This document shows positions 49,569 to 59,196 of a DNA stretch of 64,000 nt, one piece after another. The translations under genes and the position numbers were made by a program. The stretch is from Bacteroidota bacterium (GTDB lineage Bacteria; Bacteroidota; Bacteroidia; B-17B0; Aurantibacillaceae). The stretch's first letter is position 1, and each line of letters opens with the position of its first letter. The stretch lies in contig JAJNDK010000007.1 in the NCBI GenBank assembly GCA_021156365.1, positions 62,001 through 126,000 of the forward strand, read 5' to 3'. The notes below the pieces were generated by a model. It saw only the letters and a program-made list of their open reading frames with translations, searched no databases and had not been told where the DNA came from.

Positions 49569-50987
49569 CTAAAACTGAAAATAAATAAACTCATTCGCAT
49601 TGAACTTCCCGATCAGGAAGATCGTAAGCAGTACCGTCACATAAAAAGCAGGGCGGGCAAAGTCTTCAAAGAAACGAAGCCTGTTCAGCAAGGCATATTC
49701 TTCGTTCAGCTCTTTCAAAAACAAAAACAGGATCAGTGACAAGGCGATCAGTAAAGGAAAAAGATCGGTCACTGTTTTTAGCTCGGGCATACATGCTGAG
49801 GCATTAAAGGAAGTAAAGATCTTTTGATAGATCGTAAAAAGATCGCAGGTACTGAGTGCTCTGAAAGCGATCAGCGAAAGTGTGTGAAAAAGAAGCAGGT
49901 ACAACCAGCCGGTAATTGCAGGTACTTTGAATGGCCGGCTGCGTTTCGAATTCATCAGCTCCAGGATATAAACGATCCCATGCATGGCTCCCCAGATCAC
50001 AAAGGTCCATTTGGCGCCATGCCACAGACCGCTGATGAGGAATACAAGGAAAATATTGAAAAGCCAGCGCCGGTAGGTACACCGGTTGCCGCCCAGCGAA
50101 ATATAAAGGTAATCCCTGAACCAGGTAGTGATGGAAATATGATTGCGCTGCCAGAATTCAATGAGCGATTTCGAGAGCAATGGGCGGCGCCAGTTCAGGC
50201 TGAAGTTGATGCCGAAATATTTGGCAACACCGGTTGCAATATCCGAATAACCCGAAAGATCGCAATAGACCTGCACCACAAACAGGAAGCCTGCAAATAG
50301 TAGCGTAGATCCTGAAAAATGAGATACATCATTAAAAACGGGTGTGACGATCTCTCCTAAGCGGTCGGCGATCACGATCTTTTTGAAAAACCCCCATACA
50401 ACGAGACGGGTGGCTTTTTCCCATTCTATGTTACGCAGGAAATGTTGTTCATACAGTTGTGGCATCAGGCTGTTGTAGCGTACTACCGGCCCTGCCACCA
50501 TATGCGGGAAGAAGGAAACATACAAGGCAAACATACCCAGGCTGTCATTGGGCTTGTAGGTACCCCGGTATACATCTATCGTATAGCTCAGGGACTGGAA
50601 GGTATAGAACGAAAGCCCGGCTGGAATGACCAATGCCTGCAGCATAGAGAAATTGCTAAGCGAAAGGATATTCGTAACAGAGAAAACCGTGTTGAGGGCA
50701 AAGATGCTGTATTTGAAGGCAAACAACACGCCGAGGTTACTAACGAGACTCAGCAGCAGCCATTGTTTTTTTTGTAGTTTGTTTGTCGACTGGCTGATCT
50801 TTTTTGCAGCGTAATAATCCACGACTGTGGTTCCCATCAACAGAAGACAGTACCAGGGATTGTAGCTGAAATAGAAATAATAGCTGGCGGCTAATAAAAG
50901 AAGCCATCTGAAACGATGCGGAAGGCACCAGTAGAACCCAAACACTATAGGAAGGAAAAAAAGGAAGTGCAGTGAGTTGAATAACAT
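49569..50987 (-). CDS. MBOAT-family membrane O-acyltransferase (AlgI-like)
   Basis: 472-residue polytopic protein with about eleven membrane segments. MBOAT landmarks: LLAASYYFYFSYNPWYCLLL, GLSFYTFQSLSYTIDVYRG, FFPHMVAGPVVRY, EFWQRNHISITTWFRDYLYISLGGNR with H283, and ISGLWHGAKWTFVIWG with the catalytic H323. AlgI-type MBOATs pass acyl (usually acetyl) groups to exported polysaccharides, acting with a GDSL/SGNH or AlgX-like partner. None of those partners is adjacent, so the acceptor is unknown. The gene stands alone, ending about 100 nt from the ORF6N pseudogene end. Confidence 0.93.
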   Translation of the reverse strand: MLFNSLHFLFFLPIVFGFYWCLPHRFRWLLLLAASYYFYFSYNPWYCLLLMGTTVVDYYAAKKISQSTNKLQKKQWLLLSLVSNLGVLFAFKYSIFALNTVFSVTNILSLSNFSMLQALVIPAGLSFYTFQSLSYTIDVYRGTYKPNDSLGMFALYVSFFPHMVAGPVVRYNSLMPQLYEQHFLRNIEWEKATRLVVWGFFKKIVIADRLGEIVTPVFNDVSHFSGSTLLFAGFLFVVQVYCDLSGYSDIATGVAKYFGINFSLNWRRPLLSKSLIEFWQRNHISITTWFRDYLYISLGGNRCTYRRWLFNIFLVFLISGLWHGAKWTFVIWGAMHGIVYILELMNSKRSRPFKVPAITGWLYLLLFHTLSLIAFRALSTCDLFTIYQKIFTSFNASACMPELKTVTDLFPLLIALSLILFLFLKELNEEYALLNRLRFFEDFARPAFYVTVLLTIFLIGKFNANEFIYFQF

Positions 50988-51070
50988 GGACGATCTTGAT
51001 ATTTACAATTTGTAAATTTTAATCCGGCAAAAAATAAAATGGTCATTCATCCCGATAGCGGGTCTCCGAA

Positions 51071-51502
51071 TCAATCATGCTTTTTTTTAACCATTGCATT
51101 GTTGTCGTTGATCTCAAAGATCCAGGAACCGTCGAAGATCTGGGGCAGATACCGTTTGTACAAAAGCATGCGTGCATTGGTATGTCTTCCGTCTTCATCA
51201 TCTTTGTCCACCGCATTGAATTCATAGGTCATCATCTTCGGGTGTTCGCGCATAAATGCCCGTACGATCTCAGAAATAGTGCGCATTACGCCGTATACCT
51301 CACCACGATTGGTGGCCACATATTCCTCGCCTTCGAACTCATCGTTGATCACACCGAAAACAATGGTTGCATGCAATATATTGTCCTGCCTTCTTCCGAA
51401 CCGAACTTCATAACGCAAACCGGAAGGCGTGTTGAAATAGAACACACTTGCTGATTTGATGGCCGGGTATTCGATCGGGTATATATCTTTAGGCTCACTC
51501 AT
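51071..51502 (-). CDS. Hypothetical cytoplasmic protein
   Basis: 143 residues, no signal peptide. A central beta-rich region (YEVRFGRRQDNILHATIVFGVINDEFEGEEYVATNRGEVYGVMRTISEI) is followed by a helix (AFMREHPKMMTYEFNAVDKDDEDGRHTNARMLLYKRYLPQIF) and an acidic/basic end. The TNRGEVYGVMRTISEIVRAFMREHP stretch is a candidate nucleotide- or protein-binding motif, but no family is recognised. It is the third gene of a rhodanese/DedA/hypothetical operon on the minus strand, separated from DedA by 18 nt, so a membrane-homeostasis link is possible. Confidence 0.68.
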   Translation of the reverse strand: MSEPKDIYPIEYPAIKSASVFYFNTPSGLRYEVRFGRRQDNILHATIVFGVINDEFEGEEYVATNRGEVYGVMRTISEIVRAFMREHPKMMTYEFNAVDKDDEDGRHTNARMLLYKRYLPQIFDGSWIFEINDNNAMVKKKHD

Positions 51503-51520
51503 ATATTGCTCTTGCCAGGT

Positions 51521-52189
51521 TTACTGTTTTTTTGCTGTAAATTTTGATTTAAGAAAACCGATAATCACCGGGAGAACAGAAATTAAAATGATCCCAAACA
51601 CTACTTTTTCGAAATTCTTCTGCACCCATGCGTTTGTTCCGAGGAAATACCCGGCAGTGGTAAGCGCCGTAACCCATATCACAGCCCCGATAACACAGAA
51701 GGTGATGTACTTCCTGTAATTCATATTACCGATACCGGCAGCAAAAGGTGCAAAGGTGCGTACGATCGGGATGAAGCGGGCCAGGATAATGGTCAGGCCC
51801 CCGTGCTTTGCATAGAAGGCTTCGGTTTTTACAAGATAATCACGCTTGATGATCCTGTTCAATCCTTTGATCTCGAAGATCCGTATGCCCAGTGTCCGCC
51901 CGATCAGGTAATTGAGATTATCGCCTACAATAGCGGAGAGGATGAGTAAAAAGATGATCATCACCGGGTTCAATACTTCCGGGTAGATAGCTGAAAACAT
52001 GCCCATGGTAAACAGCAGGGAATCTCCGGGTAAAAAAGGAGTAGCCACTAATCCTGTTTCGCAGAAAATGATCAGGCAAACGAGGAAGTAGGTAAGCGTT
52101 CCGTGCTCTTTAATAAAACATTCGAGATAACATTTGGTGTGCAGTATAAGGTCCAGTATGCCAATCGATGTGCAGTCGCAATTTTCCAT
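51521..52189 (-). CDS. DedA/VTT-family membrane protein
   Basis: 222 residues with four to five membrane segments. VTT-domain landmarks: FCETGLVATPFLPGDSLLFTMG (E and the FLPGDSLL motif), SAIVGDNLNYLIGRTLGIRIF (G-D-x-x-x-Y-x-x-G), and ARFIPIVRTFAPFAAGIGNMNYRKYITFCVIGAVIW (R-F-x-P-x-x-R). DedA proteins are undecaprenyl-phosphate and lipid scramblase-like factors needed for envelope stability. It lies 15 nt after the rhodanese gene and 18 nt before the hypothetical gene, forming one operon. Confidence 0.9.
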   Translation of the reverse strand: MENCDCTSIGILDLILHTKCYLECFIKEHGTLTYFLVCLIIFCETGLVATPFLPGDSLLFTMGMFSAIYPEVLNPVMIIFLLILSAIVGDNLNYLIGRTLGIRIFEIKGLNRIIKRDYLVKTEAFYAKHGGLTIILARFIPIVRTFAPFAAGIGNMNYRKYITFCVIGAVIWVTALTTAGYFLGTNAWVQKNFEKVVFGIILISVLPVIIGFLKSKFTAKKQ

Positions 52190-52204
52190 AGAAGCTGATA
52201 GAAT

Positions 52205-52522
52205 TTAGTAGTTTGGCATGGATGGATCGATCTCCTGCGCCCACGCGAGAATCCCACCCTGCAGGTTATAGAGATTGGTAAAACCATGTTCCTGCTCCAG
52301 GGCCATGATAACGGTGGCAGAGCGTTTTCCGCTCCGGCAATGTACAACCACGGTTTTGTCGCGTGATATTTTGTCGATATGATCCATCACTTCACCCATC
52401 GGGATCAGCTCGCCATTCAGATTACAGATATCGAACTCGTGTTCTTCACGTACATCGATCAGTTGAAAATCCTCTTTTTTGTCGAGCATTTCTTTCAGGC
52501 GGCTAACAGAAACTTCTTTCAT
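52205..52522 (-). CDS. Single-domain rhodanese-like protein
   Basis: 105 residues with the rhodanese landmarks IDVREEHEFDICNLNGELIPMGEV (about 22-45) and the active-site loop HCRSGKRSA with C62. The catalytic loop has the CRSGxRS form of sulfurtransferases rather than phosphatases. Single-domain rhodaneses move sulfur as persulfide or act as carriers. It is the first gene of the rhodanese/DedA operon and lacks a signal peptide, so it is cytoplasmic. Confidence 0.92.
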   Translation of the reverse strand: MKEVSVSRLKEMLDKKEDFQLIDVREEHEFDICNLNGELIPMGEVMDHIDKISRDKTVVVHCRSGKRSATVIMALEQEHGFTNLYNLQGGILAWAQEIDPSMPNY

Positions 52523-52779
52523 GTGTGTGTTTTTAATTGTACCAAACCATCCTTTCTCTATCCATATGAAGCTCAGGGCTATTTCAGGATCTTAGAGGAC
52601 TCATTTCCCAATATGTATCGGGACTCCAAACATAACCATTCGCTTAAAAAAAAACAATAGGGGCTTTCCGTACTTATTAAAAGTAAAAAGGCTCCTTTGT
52701 GGATAAAATATCCTGAAAAAATTAGGCTTTCACCGGATCCGCTCTTTGCAGGCCGGGAATATTACAGGTAGAGCGGCTT

Positions 52780-54519
52780 TTATTTGCATTTGTACAGCAG
52801 CTCGGCCATTTTTTCATCCTTCCGGTAGATGTCGATATAACGATGCAGGCCCGTAGAATCGGCAACAGTAGAGTAATACCGTACAAAGATCGGAATGGTT
52901 CTCTTCATATTGATCTGACGCTGCTCCGGGGTTGCAAAATAAAGAGCCAGGGTATCATACGGCACTTTTGAAGTGTCTTCCCTGGCTAAGAACTTGGCGG
53001 TTTCCCAGTATTTCTCCAAACGCATGCAACCATGGCTCTGGTAACGGTAAAAAGTTTTGAAATAACGTTTGCTGTTCGTATCATGGAGATAAACCCCGTG
53101 TTTATTGTTGAAGTTAAATTTTACAACCCCTAAACTATTGTCATCACCAATCCGTTGTCTGAACTTGAAAGGAAGATTTGTTTTATTGTACCTTTTCCAG
53201 CTGATGGTTTTGGTATCCAGTACTTCACCTTTGGAATTGATCACTTCAAAATTCTTCTTCCGCAGGTACGAGCTGTCTCTTTGTACTGCCGGCAGGATCT
53301 CTTTCCATGCGATGCTGTAAGGAACGGTCCAGTAGGGATAAATGAGCATGTAGTTGATCCTCGAAGTAAGGGTAGGAGTTTGCGTTTCTGGTTTTCCTAC
53401 AACGATACGTGAGTAGAGCACCAGTGTATCTTTCCCTACCGTTTTCATGATCAGCTCTTTCGCTTTTTTACTCTTACGAAGCCTTCTGTCGATTTTACCG
53501 TTGTTATATTCATAAATATGCAGATCGGCAGCAGGAATATTTACCCAGAAATATCTGTCCGGAAAATCTTTGGGCTCCCATCTCCATCGCTCCAAGGCCA
53601 TTTCCATTTGGCGAATACCTGCCTCTTTCGACAAACGCAGGGTTTGTTTGGTGAGCTTGCCCAGCTTACCGTCCGGATCCAGGTTCATTTTCTGTTGATA
53701 AGACTTTATAGCCTTCGCCATTTTTAAACTGTCCGGATCGGTTCCGGTGCTGTCATAATCGCCCGATGCTAACAATCGCTTTTTTAAGCTGACCAGGAAT
53801 ACGGTAGTATCCGTAATATTGGAGAAAGAAACAGAATCCCAATCCGTTTTTTCATATTCAAGAATGTATTTTTTTAGCTCTTTTTTCAGGAAGAGATAGC
53901 CTTCATGCCTGGGTTCCAGCGCGTCCAGTGCAGCACGGATGTTCTTTGAGCTTAATCCTTTGGCCAGTGTCAGGTTCCAGCCACTGTCCAGCTTTGCGGG
54001 TTTCCATTCTATCAGCAGACTGTCGGGATAAAACCGGCCTTTGTTGAGATGTGCGCCGAATTTGTAATAGGCATCCGACAAAAGCAGATCTATTTTTGCC
54101 AGCGCCATGGCATCGTAGTTTTCTTCCTGCTTGTTGTAAACGGATTTATAAAGGCTATCAATTGTTTTGTAATGATAATCGTTGGGGATCAGGCCATAGA
54201 ACCGCGCATCTTTAATGATCTTAAACAGCGTGTCGCCTAATGGATTCCAGGTACCTTTGTCGGTAAACAGGGTTTGCGGTCCTGCAGTATAATTGGTTTT
54301 GAAAAAAGGATAGGTGATCAGGGTGTCTTTCGACAGGATCAAAACAGTATCCTTCACATTATTTTTCAATAATTTTTTCAATTGCTCACCGGATATCTTG
54401 TTCACATCCTGTGGTGTCTTTGCAATGACTTTTTTGTCGGAATTTTCTTCATTACCACATCCGCAAAGGATCAAAAGGAAGAGAAGAAAAAGCAGGAAAT
54501 GTGTACTCTTTGTGTTCAT
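52780..54519 (-). CDS. L,D-transpeptidase, YcbB-type lipoprotein
   Basis: 579 residues. Lipoprotein signal MNTKSTHFLLFLLFLLILCGCGNE (lipobox LCGC). A helical N-terminal domain is followed by a peptidoglycan-binding motif region (MAKAIKSYQQKMNLDPDGKLGKLTKQTL, about 265-295) and a YkuD domain (about 330-560). The catalytic motif is HGVYLHDTNS...HGCMR with H496 and nucleophile C498. YcbB-type enzymes make 3-3 cross-links or attach proteins to peptidoglycan, conferring beta-lactam tolerance. Genes on either side are separate transcripts; the 52523-52779 gap shows no clear feature. Confidence 0.94.
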   Translation of the reverse strand: MNTKSTHFLLFLLFLLILCGCGNEENSDKKVIAKTPQDVNKISGEQLKKLLKNNVKDTVLILSKDTLITYPFFKTNYTAGPQTLFTDKGTWNPLGDTLFKIIKDARFYGLIPNDYHYKTIDSLYKSVYNKQEENYDAMALAKIDLLLSDAYYKFGAHLNKGRFYPDSLLIEWKPAKLDSGWNLTLAKGLSSKNIRAALDALEPRHEGYLFLKKELKKYILEYEKTDWDSVSFSNITDTTVFLVSLKKRLLASGDYDSTGTDPDSLKMAKAIKSYQQKMNLDPDGKLGKLTKQTLRLSKEAGIRQMEMALERWRWEPKDFPDRYFWVNIPAADLHIYEYNNGKIDRRLRKSKKAKELIMKTVGKDTLVLYSRIVVGKPETQTPTLTSRINYMLIYPYWTVPYSIAWKEILPAVQRDSSYLRKKNFEVINSKGEVLDTKTISWKRYNKTNLPFKFRQRIGDDNSLGVVKFNFNNKHGVYLHDTNSKRYFKTFYRYQSHGCMRLEKYWETAKFLAREDTSKVPYDTLALYFATPEQRQINMKRTIPIFVRYYSTVADSTGLHRYIDIYRKDEKMAELLYKCK

Positions 54520-54695
54520 ATGAAATCTAATGTAAAGATACCGATTTCTTCTACATCTGTATTTTAATATTCGTGAAAGTTTGGTTTTGATGGGTGAACG
54601 ACCTGCTTTTGGACGTGAATGTCATGCGCTTAAGCAAAAGAACCCTGCGTTTGTTAATGAAACGGCTGCGTTAAAAAAAGTAAATAAAAAGTGAA

Positions 54696-55568
54696 CTAAA
54701 TTAGGTTATAATTCCTGTATTCCCCGGCCCGGTAACCGGTAGCTTTTTCCAGTTTCAGCAAAAAGCGGTCTTTCAGCGAAAGCTTTATTTTAGAAGGATC
54801 GAAATTAAAATCCCAGTTATACCGGTTTAGCCGTTCCTTCATTACCAGCGGATGCGAACCGGTGAAAGGTGCGAGCACATCAATGGCCGAGTAATCAAAT
54901 TCTTCAGCATCGCCGATATGTTCCTTCATCCAGGTATCGTCGTGCCAGAGCTTATTGAAATTCTTTTGTTTTTCCTGCTGGGCTTTCGGAGGTTTTACCC
55001 AACCGTAATGGTAAACGAATGCATCCACGGGCTTTACTTTCAGCTTACTGTTGTCGCGCTTCCGGAATCCCTGCGCATCCTTGTAGGATACAATATCGGG
55101 GCTGTTCCGGATAATACGGATCTCTTTCCGGTACCATTTCCGGGAGTCACCTACATAATTATAACTGCCGTAGAAATGGGTGTAGTTGAAAAGCAAACCA
55201 TCCACTTCTTTGTGATCTTTCCACTTTTCCATTGTTTCACGAATGCCTGCATGATATTTTTCGTGGATCACTTCGTCGCTTTGAATGTAGAATGCCCAAT
55301 CGCTGTCTTTCGAAATATGCGATAAGGCTTTGTTCGTTTCGTCGGCTAACACTTTACCTCCCACACGCAGACTATCATCCCACACGGATTCCACGATCTT
55401 TATTTTCGGCGATTGGATGGATCGGATCAGCTGCATGGTTTCGTCTTCCGAATTGCCCACACTGACAATAAACTCATCGCAAACCGGAAGTATGGATGTA
55501 ATGGCTTCCACCACCGGGTAATCATATTTAAGCGCATTTCGAATAATGGTAAAACCGGAGACTTTCAT
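54696..55568 (-). CDS. Glycosyltransferase family 2 (GT-A)
   Basis: 290 residues. The GT-A core has MKVSGFTIIRNALKYDYPVVEAITSILPVCDEFIVSVGNSEDETMQLIRSI, then ADETNKALSHISKDSDWAFYIQSDEVIHEKY. The QSDEV serves as the metal/donor DxD-like site, and FRKRDNSKLK and HYGWVKPPKAQ appear late. No membrane helix is present, so it is peripheral to the cytoplasmic membrane. It overlaps the stop of the histidine kinase gene by TAATG, hinting that its product is linked to the signal sensed by that kinase. Sugar and acceptor unknown. Confidence 0.85.
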   Translation of the reverse strand: MKVSGFTIIRNALKYDYPVVEAITSILPVCDEFIVSVGNSEDETMQLIRSIQSPKIKIVESVWDDSLRVGGKVLADETNKALSHISKDSDWAFYIQSDEVIHEKYHAGIRETMEKWKDHKEVDGLLFNYTHFYGSYNYVGDSRKWYRKEIRIIRNSPDIVSYKDAQGFRKRDNSKLKVKPVDAFVYHYGWVKPPKAQQEKQKNFNKLWHDDTWMKEHIGDAEEFDYSAIDVLAPFTGSHPLVMKERLNRYNWDFNFDPSKIKLSLKDRFLLKLEKATGYRAGEYRNYNLI

Positions 55569-58500
55569 TAAGGTGTTTTCGTAATGTCTTTATCAATGTT
55601 GAAAAAAATGACCTCGTAAAGCGTGCCCTGTTCCGGGAGCTTGCGGATAGTGCCATTCAACTGGTCCACTAAAATATTGATCAGCTCTAATCCGAAGGAA
55701 ACAGTGCCCTCATCTTTTCTCTCTTCGAAGCCCTTACCATTGTCGCCGGCTAGCATCCGGTATTTTTTTGGTTCGATTTGCTCAATACGGATAAGGATCG
55801 TTTTATTTTTGATGCTCTCGTCAAATGCATATTTAAAAGAGTTGGACACGATCTCATTGATCAGCAGCCCGATCGGGATCGTTGTATCAAGGCCTATTTG
55901 TGAAACATTGATGTCGATCTCCGTTTTGATCTCCAGATTGTTTTTGTACACATATGCCAGGTATTCCACGATCCGCTCGATATAAGGTCCCAGTTTGTTA
56001 TTCGTAAGATCCTTGGCAGAGTATAGTTTTTCGTGCAGGACAGCCATGGTATACACACGGTTCTGACATTCTTTAAAAATGGCAAGGGTGTTTTCGTCGG
56101 TAATATAAGAGGACTGAAGATTGATAATACTGTTGATCACCTGCAGATTGTTCTTTACACGATGATGCACTTCCTTATAAAGCGTTTCGATCTCTAATTT
56201 TTGTTTGGTGATCTCCCGGGTCCTTAACTCAATAAGGCTTTCTAACTTCTCATTGGAAAGCTGTATTCTTCGGGTCCTGAATTTCATGAAAATATACACG
56301 CTGGCAGCTAACAGGAAAAGCATCAGTATAATAAACCACCATGTTTTCCAGAAAGCCTGCCTGATCTCGAAAGCAAACTGGGTATAAGAAGCTTTATTGA
56401 TATCATCGGTATAGGCCATTACTTTCATGGTATACCTGCCTGCCGGCAAATTGGTATACGTTGCATTTTTTGTGGTGTTGTCGATCCAGTCTCCGTCAAA
56501 ACCTTCGAGGAAAACCCTGTACTTTACCTTCTCAGGATGAAATAAATTGATCCCGGTAAAATCGAAAGAGATATTGTTCTCACTGTAGGGAAGCACCAGG
56601 TCGGTAGGCAGCTTGAACCAATTGGTAAGGTTGTCGGAATACCCCGCCCAGTCTGTTTTGTCGTAGGGGAACAGGCGGATGTTGGTGAGGTGGATAGATG
56701 TGCGGTGATCCTCGGCCTTGTCGTTGGCAGGAAGGTATTTGATCACGCCTTTGATCGTTCCGAAGAAAATATTCCCGGCCGTATCCACCGATACGCATCT
56801 CGAATTGCACTCAAGTCCCTTGAAACCTTCCGAGATCCCGTAGTTCTTGATCTCCAGGATATCGCCATTGGGTTGAATGGTCATTTTATCGATCCCTTTA
56901 TTTGTGCCCACATACACTCTTCCTTTTTTATCGGAAGTCAGAAGATAGATCGTATTGGAAGTAAGCGCATCCGAAATATTGAAACTCGAAAACTCCTGCC
57001 CGTTATAGCGGATAAGGCAACGATCGGTGCCGAACCAGACATTCCCAAAAGAATCCTCGGTAATGCTCCCGATGTATTTGTTACAAAGATTGGTTCCAAG
57101 CACAAAATCCTCTATCAGGCCATCTTTCATCCGGTTGATGCCATTCCCCGTTCCGATCCAGATGTTGCCTTTCTTATCCTGAAACAGACTGTGGATAAAG
57201 TCATGGTTAAGTCCGTCTTTTTGAGTATACAGCCTGAAGCTGCTGCCATCGAACTTCAAAAGTCCTTCGCCATATACACTGATCCAGAGATTGTTTTGTG
57301 CGTCGCATAACAGGGTACGAACGTACTTTTTAGTGGTGGGCAGGTCGAGCTTATACACTTTTCCTTTATCTATGTAGTTCAGGCCATTCTTGGTACCTAT
57401 CCATATTTTTCCGTTTTTGTCCTGGGCCAGTGCACGTATGGATCGTGACAGGATCCCTTTGGTTTCGTCAAAGCATTCGAGCTCGTTGTTGTATAACCTG
57501 TAAAGCCCGAGGCTTTGACTGGCAGCCCACACAGCGCCATCCTTGTCGCAGAGTATGGAAAAAACATCCGCCCGTTTAAAACCCTCTATATTATCGAAAT
57601 AGGAAAAAGGACAGGGAAAATATTTTATCAGGCCGCTGCCATTTGTTCCGAACCAGATGTTCCCGTAATGATCCTCGCAAAATGCAAGGATGTTATTATT
57701 CGGAAAGCCATTGGCCTGGTTGATGAAAGTGATGGTTTTATAATCGTACTTTACAATGCCGAAATCATTTGTCCCCAGCCAGAGATTGTTCTCTTTATCA
57801 ATGAGGATAGATTGAGCGGAGATCTGGTTGAGCTGTTCGTTTTTGGTATAGGGGGTAAGGATGTACTTATCGTTATGCGCTTTGGAAAGGATGTAAAGGC
57901 CATTTCCGTAACTTCCCAGCCAGATATTCCCGTTTTTGTCCTGGGCGATGGAGGAAAAAGGAAAATGAATATCAAAAGCGCTGTTCAGGTCTACAAGGCT
58001 GTAGCCGTTGTAGATAAAAAGACTTTTGTCGGTCAGGATCCAGATATTGCCCGATTTGTCGCGAAACAATTTATAGATCTTATGGTTGGCAAAGATCTCG
58101 CTGTGAAATTCGGAAATGGATTTCCCTTCGAGGATATCGATGCCATGATCAAAAGCCACCAGCATCTGGTTATTCTTGGCCCGGCAGATAGAAATAACCC
58201 CTCCGCTTTCCCGGAGTCCATCGTCTTTTGTAAGTACCCTGAATTTTTTTCCATCAAAGATCGAAAGCCCGCCCCAGGTAGAGCCTACCCAGATATTCCC
58301 GTTGTGATCTTCTTCGATCGTATTTACGATATTCCCGGCCAGGCCGTCTTTTTCGTCGTATACTTTGAACGTGTTCCCATCGTACTCGTTGATCCCTCCC
58401 CCGGCCGTACCGATCCATAAAAATCCTCTCGAATCTTCCATAATGCAGTTCACCTGCGATTGCGAAAGGCCATGTTCTACCGAGATGGCTGTAAAGTGGT

Positions 58501-58585
58501 ACGTTTGGGAAGAAAGGCGAAAAAAAGTAAACAAGGCAATTACCGGCAGTATATAACGGCAGGCCTTATTTACAAATGGGGACAT
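55568..58585 (-). CDS. Two-component regulator propeller histidine kinase (periplasmic Reg_prop, Y_Y_Y, HisKA_2)
   Basis: 1005 residues from the ATG at 58585; a frame open to 58642 overlaps a terminator, so it is rejected. Signal peptide, then a large sensor of Reg_prop blades (repeats of GxIWxGTxxGGLxxYDGxxF, about 30-660). Then a Y_Y_Y domain (YSENNISFDFTGINLFHPEKVKYRVFLEGFDGDW), a transmembrane helix (WWFIILMLFLLAASVYIFMKF, about 755-775), HisKA_2 (HHRVKNNLQVINSIINLQ, about 807-824) and a HATPase core (LLINEIVSNSFKYAF, GDNGKGF, SFGLELI). It is a membrane kinase with no receiver domain and no response-regulator gene nearby. Confidence 0.93.
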   Translation of the reverse strand: MSPFVNKACRYILPVIALFTFFRLSSQTYHFTAISVEHGLSQSQVNCIMEDSRGFLWIGTAGGGINEYDGNTFKVYDEKDGLAGNIVNTIEEDHNGNIWVGSTWGGLSIFDGKKFRVLTKDDGLRESGGVISICRAKNNQMLVAFDHGIDILEGKSISEFHSEIFANHKIYKLFRDKSGNIWILTDKSLFIYNGYSLVDLNSAFDIHFPFSSIAQDKNGNIWLGSYGNGLYILSKAHNDKYILTPYTKNEQLNQISAQSILIDKENNLWLGTNDFGIVKYDYKTITFINQANGFPNNNILAFCEDHYGNIWFGTNGSGLIKYFPCPFSYFDNIEGFKRADVFSILCDKDGAVWAASQSLGLYRLYNNELECFDETKGILSRSIRALAQDKNGKIWIGTKNGLNYIDKGKVYKLDLPTTKKYVRTLLCDAQNNLWISVYGEGLLKFDGSSFRLYTQKDGLNHDFIHSLFQDKKGNIWIGTGNGINRMKDGLIEDFVLGTNLCNKYIGSITEDSFGNVWFGTDRCLIRYNGQEFSSFNISDALTSNTIYLLTSDKKGRVYVGTNKGIDKMTIQPNGDILEIKNYGISEGFKGLECNSRCVSVDTAGNIFFGTIKGVIKYLPANDKAEDHRTSIHLTNIRLFPYDKTDWAGYSDNLTNWFKLPTDLVLPYSENNISFDFTGINLFHPEKVKYRVFLEGFDGDWIDNTTKNATYTNLPAGRYTMKVMAYTDDINKASYTQFAFEIRQAFWKTWWFIILMLFLLAASVYIFMKFRTRRIQLSNEKLESLIELRTREITKQKLEIETLYKEVHHRVKNNLQVINSIINLQSSYITDENTLAIFKECQNRVYTMAVLHEKLYSAKDLTNNKLGPYIERIVEYLAYVYKNNLEIKTEIDINVSQIGLDTTIPIGLLINEIVSNSFKYAFDESIKNKTILIRIEQIEPKKYRMLAGDNGKGFEERKDEGTVSFGLELINILVDQLNGTIRKLPEQGTLYEVIFFNIDKDITKTP

Positions 58586-58625
58586 AAACGGAAAATTGTG
58601 TAGGATGAAGATAAGAATAAAATTG

Positions 58626-58652
58626 AAAAAGCCCCGGATCACGGGGCTTTTT
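58626..58652 (-). terminator. Rho-independent terminator between a small gene and the kinase
   Basis: GCCCCG (58631-58636) and CGGGGC (58642-58647) with A-tract on one side and T-tract on the other. It ends the upstream minus-strand gene and lies inside the extended kinase frame, fixing the kinase start at 58585. Confidence 0.9.
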
Positions 58653-59009
58653 TTATTCTGAAACTTTTATGACCTCAAAGCTTTTTATGTCGGAAATGGT
58701 TCCTAAAAATTCGCTTTCGAGAGTAACCAGGCCGATCTTCTTAGCCTGTTCCTTGTTCAATGGTTTTACAGGATACCAACGGTTGTCGTCAGCAACGGCC
58801 AGTTCAACTTCTTTATTGCTCAGCACCTGGTTCAGTTGTTTTTGTGTAAGGAACACGATTCCCTGTGCCTCATCTTCTTCGTTTTCGTCTGCAATTAATA
58901 TATTACCAATTACCTTCAGTTTTGGTACTTCAGGTTTGTATTTAAATTCTATTCCATCAATAGTATTGTATTCAACGTACTCTATTCCTGTCAGGTGAAT
59001 CTCTTTCAT
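58653..59009 (-). CDS. Hypothetical small protein
   Basis: 118 residues from the ATG at 59009; a TTG at 59036 lies inside the promoter box at 59034-59041 and is rejected. The sequence is beta/alpha mixed, acidic in the middle (NILIADENEEDEAQGIVFLTQKQL), with no signal peptide or motif recognised. It has its own promoter 24 nt upstream and its own terminator, so it is a monocistronic unit. Confidence 0.7.
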   Translation of the reverse strand: MKEIHLTGIEYVEYNTIDGIEFKYKPEVPKLKVIGNILIADENEEDEAQGIVFLTQKQLNQVLSNKEVELAVADDNRWYPVKPLNKEQAKKIGLVTLESEFLGTISDIKSFEVIKVSE

Positions 59010-59033
59010 GTTCCTTAATTTCAATATTTCCGG

Positions 59034-59041
59034 CAAATATA
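59034..59041 (-). promoter_or_regulatory. -7 promoter box (TATATTTG)
   Basis: Exact TAnnTTTG match on the reverse strand, ending 24 nt before the ATG at 59009. Confidence 0.6.
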
Positions 59042-59196
59042 CTATAATGAATGGTTGTAAGCCAATTTTAGTCGTTATTTTTTAACAATTTATCTTAATT
59101 TCCACAAATTTAGTGTGTTTTTTTACGGATTTTGAGCTCCTTTTTGGGGATAATTTCACGGGAAAACAAACCGGGGCAAGGTCTGCTAAAGAGCCT

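Noticed and set aside
57515-58420. 301-codon plus-strand frame
   Set aside because: It mirrors the propeller repeats of the histidine kinase and has no independent support.
58586-58642. N-terminal extension of the histidine kinase
   Set aside because: It overlaps the terminator at 58626-58652 and precedes the signal peptide; the start is 58585.
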